From Anaerocolumna sedimenticola (GTDB lineage: Bacteria > Bacillota > Clostridia > Lachnospirales > Lachnospiraceae): 64,000 nt of DNA. The stretch covers positions 1 through 64,000 of the forward strand of contig NZ_CP048000.1 in the NCBI RefSeq assembly GCF_009931695.1. The letters run 5' to 3'. The translations under genes were made by a program, and so were the position numbers. Positions 27,690 to 35,708 of this stretch are shown in pieces. The first letter of the stretch is position 1; every line of letters starts with the position of its first letter. The notes under the pieces were generated by a model, which was not told the DNA's origin, did no database searches, and was given only the letters and a program-made list of their open reading frames with translations.

Positions 27690-29920
27690 TCAAAGTAGTA
27701 ATTTCGCCAGATTATCCTTATAAACAATATGCAGTTCATGCAGTGCTCTGGTGATCGCCACATATAACAGTTTGGCATCGGCATCACTTGCCTGATATCG
27801 TTCCTCATACGGATTCCATAAAATAACCGAATCAAATTCCAAACCTTTTGTCATATGAATGGGAAGCACCATAATACCATTGGTAAAATTCATCTCTTCC
27901 ATATCTTCCTTAAGGGGTTCTACCGCTACATGTTTACTTAATTTCTCATAAACCTCCCTGGTTTCTTCTATGGTCCGGCAGATAATAGCAATAGTGGTAT
28001 ACCCTCCTTCAAGATTATCATGAATGATCTTTATTGTTTTTTGCAGCATCTCTTTTTCATCCTTAAATCTTCCTACCGATACTTCTTTTCCGTGGCGGAT
28101 AATCGGCTCGATATCATAGGTTTTAAAGGAGCAGTGTTTTAATACCTTACTGGCATAATTTGAAATTTCCACTGTGTTACGGTAACTCTTGGCAAGGATA
28201 TAAAATTTATCTTTATCAGGACGGAAAACTTCTTCTTTTAATGTTTCCCAGTCATTCATACCGGTATCATAATGAATATTCTGGGTAATGTCACCCATTA
28301 TGGTGTAGGTACAGTCTTTAAACAGTTGTTTTAAAACATAAAAAACGGAAACACCAAAATCCTGTGCCTCATCCACAACAATATGGCTTACGAATTCAAA
28401 ATCTCTGGATATTTTCAGCCGCTTTTTCATATAGGTTAACATGCCTAAATCATACAAATCGATGGATTTATGAATCAGATTATGAATCAGCAGCCTGATA
28501 ATCCCACTGTCAGGTATTATAAAATTTAACCTGCCATACTCGGACCTATTTTCCGCAAGATCATTTAAGAAACCCATATAGATGTCCATCAGATTGATTT
28601 TACTCTGTTTTTTCCCAAAATAATCTTTAAATTTCTTAACTTCAATATTTATTACTTCTTTCTCCTGCTGCTCTTTTTCATTGACCAGGCGTATTTTACT
28701 GATTAACCTTTTATTTAGTAAATCTATTTTTTCCTGTAATGGTTTCTCTTTGAAGATGGACAGAAAGTCTAAAATTTCTGTTTTAGAATAGACCTCCTTT
28801 TCATGATAAATGATGGATTTGGGTACCAAAGCTTTTAACTCATATTGATTTAAATAGTATTCCAATGCTTTTATAAAATGGATGGATCCTTTAAACCGTT
28901 TTAAAGCCACCTCATTATCTGACTGTATTACTGAGTTTAGTTTCACAAAACTATTGCTTAAGTCATATTTGCCCTTTTTCATATTAAAATCCTCATCCAG
29001 CAGCTGAATTAAGAATTCTTCCAGAGTCATCTGGTTTATATTATATACATCCAGATTAGGGAGAACTCCGGTAATATAATTTAGAAGCATTTTATTGCTT
29101 CCAATGATATAGAATTCATCGGAACGGAATCTGTCCTTATAATTATAAAGGATATACGAGATACGGTGCATGGCAACCGTTGTTTTTCCGCTTCCGGCTA
29201 CCCCTGAACAATGACACTATGCCAGGGTGTATCTCTTATTATCTCATTCTGCTCTTTTTGAATGGTTGCAATGATTTCCCCCAACACCACTTCTTTATTT
29301 TTACCAAGGTATTTTGTCAGGAATTCATCATTTGCAATTACATCCGTATCATAAAAATCCACTAATTTACTGTCTGATATTTCAAAGGTACGTTTTAAAT
29401 TTAGTATAATATATATGGGATCGCCAAATGGTGAAAGGTAGGAACTTTCCCCTATGTCACTGTCATAATAGACACTGGAAACCGGTGCTCTCCAATCAAT
29501 AATAATCATTTCCGTACTGGTTTTACTGATACCATTCTTACCAATATAAAGGGAGAAATCTTTCTGATCCGTATTATCTCTGGGTTGGGTTATGTTCTCC
29601 CCTTGTTCCATATAATCAATACGTCCGAAAAACGGCTTTTTTAGTGCTGCCATATTTTTATACAGAGTACGCTCTATCTGGGATTGCATACTAAGCCCGA
29701 TTACCAGATCATTATGAAGCTCCGGATTATCGGAACGGTAATTATCATAGAGTTCTTTGGTTTCAACTTTGATTTCTGTAAGTTTACGGATGTTTTCATC
29801 AATATTTTTCTGAATTACCGCTACACATCCTGCCAAATGTTTTTCTTCTTTTTTCCACTCACTTCTTAGCTCTTCATGTCTCGACATGAAATGGTCGTCT
29901 TCCATTTTTAATTCTTCCAT
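27690..29920 (-). CDS. helD: HelD-like UvrD/Rep-family helicase, split by a one-base frameshift
   Basis: The N-terminal 240 codons run from ATG 29920 (AAGGAGGGTATC upstream) and stop right after VIVQG. The rest continues in another frame to 27690. Restoring one base in the CCCC run at 29201-29204 gives QGVAGSGKTTVAMHRI, an intact Walker A, and a 743-residue protein close to HelD size. The N-terminal coiled-coil arm, WRAPVSS block, VVDEAQDF (Walker B), and late helicase motifs (THMTKGLEFDSVI, LLYVAITRALHEL) are present. HelD proteins release stalled RNA polymerase. Because the break falls exactly in the ATP-binding loop, a real mutation would be fully inactivating. Confidence 0.85.
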
Positions 29921-30113
29921 GATACCCTCCTTATAGGTCTTTTGCGAACTAATTGTTTAAGTTCGAAATATATGCGGCAGAAAACTGACGCATGGTAAGT
30001 TTTACGATAGAAATGCTTACTCTTATCGTATGTTTAACATAATAATGGATTTTTTATTTTAATACTAGACTTTTATTTTTAAATATGTTAAGATGTATCA
30101 TGAAGTCTGCCTT

Positions 30114-30150
30114 AAAATATCCGATTTCAAACGGATATTTTCGGTAGCTT
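30114..30150 (+). terminator. Orphan terminator-like hairpin between divergent genes
   Basis: AAAATATCCG (30114-30123) and CGGATATTTT (30132-30141) are perfectly inverted, followed closely by CGGTAGC and a long T run. No plus-strand gene precedes it, so it may end a short unannotated RNA or act as an attenuator. Confidence 0.5.
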
Positions 30151-30297
30151 TTTTTTTATGGACCTACGAACACAATGTAAGTACTTTCCGGATTATTCCC
30201 TTTTTCCCCCATTTACTATCTGGTTAAATCAAAACACCGGGATGCGCGAAGTAAAATGACATATGTTTTTTTATATAGTAACTACTCGAATTTGTTA

Positions 30298-30326
30298 TTG
30301 TGTTAATAAATTAACAATGTTATAAT
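30298..30326 (+). promoter_or_regulatory. Promoter of the alcohol dehydrogenase gene with a Rex-like operator
   Basis: TTGTGT (30298-30303), 17-bp spacer, TATAAT (30321-30326). The palindrome GTGTTAATAAATTAACAA (30300-30317) lies between the boxes and differs in one half-site base from the Rex consensus TTGTTAA-N4-TTAACAA. Rex represses fermentative dehydrogenases until NADH rises. Confidence 0.7.
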
Positions 30327-30372
30327 ACACTTTGAAGTTAAAAACACATTTCACGACATGGAGGAATATATT

Positions 30373-31545
30373 ATGATGAGATACACATTACCAAGAGATA
30401 TGTATTATGGCGACGGTGCACTGGAACAACTTAAATATATAAAAGGTAAAAAAGCTATCCTTATCTTAGGCGGCGGTTCCATGAAGAAATTTGGTTTTGT
30501 AGATAAAGTAGTTAATTATTTAACAGAAGCTGGAATTGAAACCAGACTTTTTGAAAATGTAGAACCAGATCCTTCTGTTGAAACAGTTATGAAGGGTGCC
30601 GCAGCCATGAGAGAATTTGAACCGGACTGGATTATTGCTATGGGCGGCGGATCTCCTATTGACGCAGCAAAAGCTATGTGGGTTTTTTATGAATATCCTG
30701 ATACTACCTTTGAAGAAATTATTCAACCTTTCTCATTTCCAACCTTAAGACAGAAAGCCCAGTTTATAGCAATTCCATCTACTTCCGGAACTGCAACCGA
30801 AGTAACTGCATTTGCTGTAATTACTGATTATGCGAAAGGCATTAAATATCCTTTAGCCGATTTTAATATCACTCCTGATATTGCAATCGTTGATCCTTCT
30901 TTAGCAGAAACCATGCCTGCTACTTTAACCGCACATACCGGTATGGATGCATTGACCCATGCTGTTGAAGCTTATGTATCTACCCTTAACAGTCCTTTTA
31001 CCGATCCTCTTGCAGTAAAAGCAATTCAAATGGTATTTGAATATCTTCCTGCTTCCTATAAAGGAGACAAAACTGCCAGAGAACAGATGCATTATGCACA
31101 ATGTATGGCAGGACAGGCTTTCTCTAACGCATTGTTAGGTATCGTACATTCCATGGCACACAAAACCGGAGCAGCTTTTTCAACCGGACATATTCCACAC
31201 GGATGCGCTAATGCTATCTATCTTCCATATGTAATTAAATTTAATGCAAAATGTGCAGAAAGCCGTTATGCAGATATCGCAAGAAGTCTTGGAATAACGG
31301 GAACGGATGCAGAATGTGTAAAAGCACTTTGTGATAAAATAGATGAATATAATGTAAAATTAAATATTCCAAAAACCTTAAAAGAATTTGGAATTAAAGA
31401 AGACGAATTCTTAGAAAAAGTAAAAACAATTGCTGAGCTTGCTATCAGCGATGCATGTACAGGTTCTAACCCAAGATCTATCACTCCTGAAGAAATGGAA
31501 AAATTATTAACCTGCACTTATTATGGAACAGAAGTAAACTTCTAA
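30373..31545 (+). CDS. Iron-containing (type III) alcohol dehydrogenase
   Basis: I prefer ATG 30373 because GGAGG stands 8 bp before it; this gives 390 residues. The NAD-binding GGGSPIDAAKAMW motif and the metal signature are present: Asp and His in TGMDALTHAVEAYVS, then two His residues in GIVHSMAHKTGA and STGHIPHGCANA. The protein belongs to the Fe-ADH family that reduces aldehydes to alcohols at the end of fermentation (ethanol, butanol or 1,2-propanediol routes). A propanediol role would suit a fucose degrader but is not shown. Single-gene unit with its own promoter and terminator. Confidence 0.92.
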   Translation: MMRYTLPRDMYYGDGALEQLKYIKGKKAILILGGGSMKKFGFVDKVVNYLTEAGIETRLFENVEPDPSVETVMKGAAAMREFEPDWIIAMGGGSPIDAAKAMWVFYEYPDTTFEEIIQPFSFPTLRQKAQFIAIPSTSGTATEVTAFAVITDYAKGIKYPLADFNITPDIAIVDPSLAETMPATLTAHTGMDALTHAVEAYVSTLNSPFTDPLAVKAIQMVFEYLPASYKGDKTAREQMHYAQCMAGQAFSNALLGIVHSMAHKTGAAFSTGHIPHGCANAIYLPYVIKFNAKCAESRYADIARSLGITGTDAECVKALCDKIDEYNVKLNIPKTLKEFGIKEDEFLEKVKTIAELAISDACTGSNPRSITPEEMEKLLTCTYYGTEVNF

Positions 31546-31556
31546 TATTTAAGCCA

Positions 31557-31592
31557 GATTGGCCTAGCAGCGAAACTAGGCCAATCTTTTTA
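31557..31592 (+). terminator. Terminator of the alcohol dehydrogenase gene
   Basis: GATTGGCCTAG and CTAGGCCAATC form a perfect 11-bp stem with an 8-nt loop, then TTTTT. It starts 11 bp after the stop codon. Confidence 0.95.
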
Positions 31593-31661
31593 ATATAAAA
31601 CATCTACCTTAGGTGTGTCGATAAATTTCATGGTCAAAATTAATCATTTCTACACCTTTTA

Positions 31662-32078
31662 CTAGCATTCTTTAACTGTACTGCCAGCACTATCAGCACT
31701 GATAGTACTATCAGTGCTATTGTTACCACTGGGGTTATCAGCACTGTCAGCCTGAGCCGGCACTATGGGTATTAGCGGTGCTACGGGTAAATCCGGTAAA
31801 AAAGTGTCTATAACAGATAAATCCGGCAGGATAGTCAATTTTGCTTCCAATGTTAATTCCAGCCTGGTAATACCGTATATCATAGCCTGTACTGAATCAT
31901 TTACAGCAATTAAATTATTTACAGTAACACCCGGCCTGATAATAGCTGCCTGTATTTTCTCCCCCTCAGCATTCAGTATATGTGCCAGTGCAGTTTTCTG
32001 TAATGCGGTAGATTCTATTATGTCTGTGATTGCCCGTTCTCTTGTACCGAATCCCGGTATTATGAAAGGCATACTCAT
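31662..32078 (-). CDS. Small protein with a clostridial ILNAEGEKIQ helical module
   Basis: Start taken at ATG 32078 (AAAGGGGTG upstream), 138 residues, no signal peptide. Residues about 12-85 form an amphipathic helical module: ITDIIESTALQKTALAHILN, AEGEKIQ, a spacer, VNDSVQAMIYGITRLELTLEAKL. The C-terminal third is a Pro-rich then Ser/Asp/Asn-rich low-complexity tail. The same helical module closes the divergent neighbour at 32297. I recall related modules on clostridial spore-surface/exosporium-type proteins, so a spore-surface role is possible but not established here. Confidence 0.65.
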   Translation of the reverse strand: MSMPFIIPGFGTRERAITDIIESTALQKTALAHILNAEGEKIQAAIIRPGVTVNNLIAVNDSVQAMIYGITRLELTLEAKLTILPDLSVIDTFLPDLPVAPLIPIVPAQADSADNPSGNNSTDSTISADSAGSTVKEC

Positions 32079-32296
32079 AACTATCACCCCTTTTCAAGCA
32101 ATCTTTTCCGAAACATATAAGTTATATGTCTATATATCTTATGTAGAATTTACTCATATGTTAATGGAATCGACATAATATAATTAATTTTCTCCCATTA
32201 TTTACTTTTAAGCTTTTTTTCGAGTTTCTAATATATATAGTCCTGCATATATTAATATATATTTATCGAATATTGTAGAAAATGGAGGGATTATCA

Positions 32297-33322
32297 ATGA
32301 ACATATTGGAACCGTATGGTTTATTTCCACTTCCTACCGATTCATATATGCTCTATAAAGGAATCGCCTTTGACGGTTGCTACTTTTATCTGACTATGCC
32401 CCAAAATTTAAGCATTTCTAAATTTGATATGTCTTTAAGGCAAGTGGATATTATAAAGTTGAATAAACAATACAGCTGCATATGTTATGATAATATTGAA
32501 AATTGTTTTTGGGCCTCTGTTGCTAATATAAATGATCTTCTATATAAACTTGATACCGATATGAAAGAAATAGATAGAATACGGATAAATAAATGCACTC
32601 GGTTATTCGGCGCCTTATCCGGTTTATCCTTTAATTGCGACAAAAATTTGCTCCTGGTAACATATAAGGATTCCATTATAGAAATACAGAAAAACGGAGA
32701 TACCAAATGTCTTTCATCTGCACGGAAAGGGTATTACAATGCCGTTTTATCCATAGCCCCCTACTATATTGTTTCCATATATACAGGGAAGGAACCAAAC
32801 ATAGCCCTATTCTCAGATAGTGGAGCCCTGATCGAAGTATTTTCTTTATCTAAAGTATACCGGGTTGAAGATATAATTTTATATTCTGAAAGCGATAAAG
32901 AAAAAAAGGAATTGACCATTTTTATTTTAGCAACTAAAAATAACTGCTATCCACGTCTGCTGCAATACCATTTGAACGCCCGCGGTATAGAATTATGCAA
33001 ATGTAATTATAAATATTCCTATACAACCAACGACCCCCAAAATAAAGAACAAAGTATCAGTGATTTAATCGAATCCATTGCTCTGGTTGAGACCGCTCTG
33101 TCTCATATACTCAATGGATTAGGTGAAAAAATTCAGAAGACAAATCAGATGGCTGACAACATTAACGACATGCTGGAAGTGAATAAATCTATTAACAAAA
33201 CCATAATGAATATCACACAGTTAGAGCATATACTCTATGCCAAATTAGATTCATTAGGTTCCATATCCACGCAGCCTTGTCACAATGATAAAAAAATGCA
33301 TAAAAAATATGAACTGTCTTAA
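32297..33322 (+). CDS. Beta-propeller-like protein with C-terminal ILNGLGEKIQ helical module
   Basis: Start at ATG 32297 (GGAGGG upstream), 341 residues, no signal peptide. The first ~235 residues show repeated strand-rich segments like a small beta-propeller (YKGIAFDGCYFYL, ISKFDMSL, LLYKLDTD, ALSGLSFNCDKN and similar). Residues about 255-325 are a helical module closely like that of the neighbour: ISDLIESIALVETALSHILN then GEKIQ and NINDMLEVNKSINKTIMNIT. It diverges from the 31662 gene, with about 218 bp between the starts. Function unknown; a spore- or cell-surface role is a guess. Confidence 0.65.
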   Translation: MNILEPYGLFPLPTDSYMLYKGIAFDGCYFYLTMPQNLSISKFDMSLRQVDIIKLNKQYSCICYDNIENCFWASVANINDLLYKLDTDMKEIDRIRINKCTRLFGALSGLSFNCDKNLLLVTYKDSIIEIQKNGDTKCLSSARKGYYNAVLSIAPYYIVSIYTGKEPNIALFSDSGALIEVFSLSKVYRVEDIILYSESDKEKKELTIFILATKNNCYPRLLQYHLNARGIELCKCNYKYSYTTNDPQNKEQSISDLIESIALVETALSHILNGLGEKIQKTNQMADNINDMLEVNKSINKTIMNITQLEHILYAKLDSLGSISTQPCHNDKKMHKKYELS

Positions 33323-33359
33323 GTTTACTCACTTGGACAGTTCATATACATTCCTTTTT
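33307..33359. terminator. Bidirectional terminator between the 32297 gene and ptsI
   Basis: ATATGAACTGTC and GACAGTTCATAT form a perfect 12-bp stem that overlaps the stop codon of the plus-strand gene. CCTTTTT follows on the plus strand, and an AAAAAA run on the other side gives a T tract for ptsI on the minus strand. Confidence 0.8.
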
Positions 33360-33367
33360 CGGATATA

Positions 33368-35014
33368 TTACCAATTTTTTAAGATTTTACTTACATCCGA
33401 TTCCCTCACTTTATTTCGAAGTCCTAATACCAATCCCGGAGAAACGGACAATTCATCAATTCCCATCTTTAAAAATGTTTCGGTTAACGACAAATCCCCC
33501 GCCAATTCACCGCAGATACCAATCCACTTGCCATTTTTATGGGCATTGTCAGCGGTTAACTGAATCATACGAAGTATGGCCGGGTGATGAGGATTATAGA
33601 ATTTGTCCAGTTTCGGATTTTGCCTGTCAATTGCTAAGGTATACTGAGTCAGGTCATTGGTTCCGATACTAAAGAAATCCACTTCCTTAGCAAGTAAATC
33701 GCTAATCATAACAGCTGCCGGAGTTTCTATCATAATACCCAGCTCCAGATTATCCTTAAAATCTATGCCGGTTTCAGCCAGTTCGGCTTTTACCTCCTGT
33801 ATAATTTCTTTAATCTCTTTCACTTCTTCCAATGAAGTAATCATGGGGAACATGATAGCTATATTACCATAAGCGGAAGCTCTGTAAAGGGCTCTCAACT
33901 GGGTTTTAAAGATATCCTTTACGGTAAGGCAGATACGGATGGCACGATACCCTAAAGCCGGGTTTTCTTCCAAAGGCAGATCAAAATATCCTACCTGCTT
34001 ATCAGCCCCAATATCCAAGGTACGGATAATGACTTTTTTGCCAGCCATGCTCTCCGCCACATATTTATAGATAGCAAACTGTTCATCTTCCGTGGGAAAA
34101 GTATCCTTTTCCAGATATAAGAATTCACTGCGGAATAATCCAATTCCTCCCGCATCATTTTTAAGGACGGCTCCGATATCCGTGGAATTGCCGATATTGG
34201 CATAGATATTAATTTTTTTACCGTCAATCGTTATATTCTCCTGACCCCTTAATTTCTGTAAGAGAATCTTTTTCTCTTCATCCTGCTTTTTCTTAACTTC
34301 CATTTCTTTTAAAACGTTTTCTTCCGGTTCTATATAAATTGTTCCGGTAAATCCATCGATAATGGCATACTTACCGTCATATTCCTGTTTTAATTCCTCA
34401 CCGATACCGATAACAGCAGGAATATTCATGGTTCGCGCTAATATAGCAGTATGGGAGTTTGTGGAGCCCTGCCTGGTTATAAACGACAATACCATATTTT
34501 TGTCCAGTTGGATTGTTTCGCTGGGCGCTAAATCATCTGCAGCAATAATAACCGGCTCCGTTAATTTAAATCTGCCATCCTCTTCTTTATTAAGAACTCT
34601 GACGATGCGGTTTGAAATATCCAAAACATCAGCCGCGCGTTCTTTCATATATTCATCTTCCATGGTAGAAAACATCTGGGAAAAATTATCTCCTGTAACG
34701 CCTACTGCATATTCCGCATTTACACCCTGGGTTAATATGATATTTTTTATGGAATCCAGATAATCCAAATCTTCAATCATCATCTGGTGAACCTGTACAA
34801 TGGCAGCATTAGCTTCTCCCACTTCTGTCAGGGCTTTTTTATAAAGTTCATCTAATTGTAATAACGCAGTCTGTTTGGCATTATCGAAACGGGTGACTTC
34901 TTCTTCCGGTTTATCTACCTTATAACGTTTTATTTTTTCATTTGATTTTTTATAAAAAGCAATTTTGCCGATAACAATTCCACCAAAAACGCTTTTACCT
35001 TTTATTACCTCCAT
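33368..35014 (-). CDS. ptsI: PTS enzyme I (phosphoenolpyruvate-protein phosphotransferase)
   Basis: Start at ATG 35014 (ATGGAGGAG upstream), 548 residues, a little shorter than the usual ~570. The active-site His188 lies in RQGSTNSHTAILART, and the PEP-binding C-terminal barrel shows GIGLFRSEFLY, MFPMITSLEEV, GIMIETPAAV and the Cys loop IGICGELAGD. It takes phosphate from PEP and passes it to HPr. It is the last gene of licT-ptsG-ptsH-ptsI; a ~145-bp inverted-end element separates it from ptsH. Confidence 0.97.
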   Translation of the reverse strand: MEVIKGKSVFGGIVIGKIAFYKKSNEKIKRYKVDKPEEEVTRFDNAKQTALLQLDELYKKALTEVGEANAAIVQVHQMMIEDLDYLDSIKNIILTQGVNAEYAVGVTGDNFSQMFSTMEDEYMKERAADVLDISNRIVRVLNKEEDGRFKLTEPVIIAADDLAPSETIQLDKNMVLSFITRQGSTNSHTAILARTMNIPAVIGIGEELKQEYDGKYAIIDGFTGTIYIEPEENVLKEMEVKKKQDEEKKILLQKLRGQENITIDGKKINIYANIGNSTDIGAVLKNDAGGIGLFRSEFLYLEKDTFPTEDEQFAIYKYVAESMAGKKVIIRTLDIGADKQVGYFDLPLEENPALGYRAIRICLTVKDIFKTQLRALYRASAYGNIAIMFPMITSLEEVKEIKEIIQEVKAELAETGIDFKDNLELGIMIETPAAVMISDLLAKEVDFFSIGTNDLTQYTLAIDRQNPKLDKFYNPHHPAILRMIQLTADNAHKNGKWIGICGELAGDLSLTETFLKMGIDELSVSPGLVLGLRNKVRESDVSKILKNW

Positions 35015-35050
35015 AAAACTCCTCCATACATTTAAGGTTTTATATATAGA

Positions 35051-35193
35051 TAATTGCGAAACAAGATAATTGTATTTATATACCATACAATTAATACAAT
35101 TTCAGAGTTGAATCTTGCCCAAAGGGCAACTGAAGATATGAAATTCGTATTAATGGTATGGTATATTCATAAAACTATATAGTTTCGCAATAA
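35051..35193. repeat. ~145-bp inverted-end element (family 2), between ptsH and ptsI
   Basis: Ends ATTGCGAAAC (35053-35062) and GTTTCGCAAT (35182-35191), inner inverted arms around TACCATAC/GTATGGTA, and a central hairpin GCCCAAAGGGC. Nearly the same sequence occurs at 59594-59738. No coding capacity. It sits 1 bp from the ptsH stop codon, so it would be transcribed within the operon. Confidence 0.85.
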
Positions 35194-35194
35194 C

Positions 35195-35452
35195 CTAAAG
35201 GTTGGCTTCAAAAAATTTTTTTAAAGAATCATATGCGGCTTCTTCATCAGTACCATCCATTTTAACGGTTACCGTATCTCCATTTTTAACTCCCAAACCC
35301 ATCAATGCAAACAATCTCTTAATATCTGCCGTTTTATCACCTTTTATTATGGTTATGTTCGAGGTAAATTTCCCTGCTTCTTTCACTAACATTCCTGCAG
35401 GCCTTGCGTGAATACCAAGTTCATCTTTAATTGTATAGTCGAATTCCTTCAT
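35195..35452 (-). CDS. ptsH: Phosphocarrier protein HPr, lacking Ser46
   Basis: 85 residues, normal HPr length. The catalytic His15 is in LGIHARPAG. The regulatory site that Firmicutes HPr kinase phosphorylates (Ser46 in the usual LKSIMGVMSLG context) is replaced: here the segment reads IKRLFALMGLG, with Arg at position 46 and Gly at 52. It should still relay phosphate from enzyme I to the sugar permeases but should not serve as a Ser-phosphorylated CcpA co-repressor. It lies between ptsG and ptsI on the same strand. Confidence 0.95.
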   Translation of the reverse strand: MKEFDYTIKDELGIHARPAGMLVKEAGKFTSNITIIKGDKTADIKRLFALMGLGVKNGDTVTVKMDGTDEEAAYDSLKKFFEANL

Positions 35453-35477
35453 TTTTTATTCTCCTTTTTGATTGAAA

Positions 35478-35550
35478 GAAACTGTTATATTTAATCTGCA
35501 CCACTGAAACGACTTATAATTTTAAAATACATCTTAAATATAACAGTTTC
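35478..35550. repeat. 73-bp hairpin element with perfect 17-bp arms upstream of ptsH
   Basis: GAAACTGTTATATTTAA (35478-35494) is exactly inverted at 35534-35550. It lies in the ptsG-ptsH intergenic region, 26 bp before the ptsH start. On the minus-strand mRNA it is not followed by a good U run, so it looks more like a processing or stabilising stem-loop than a terminator. Confidence 0.6.
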
Positions 35551-35708
35551 TCTGAATTTTTATAATACGCTTTAAATATCCAGTAAATAATATTAACCAG
35601 TGATTCTGCTGATGTTCGGATTATTATAATCCTTTTCTACAGCTTTTAACATTATTTATTATTTCAGTAATTTATTATTTTAATTTTATATATTTTTAAA
35701 TCATTATT

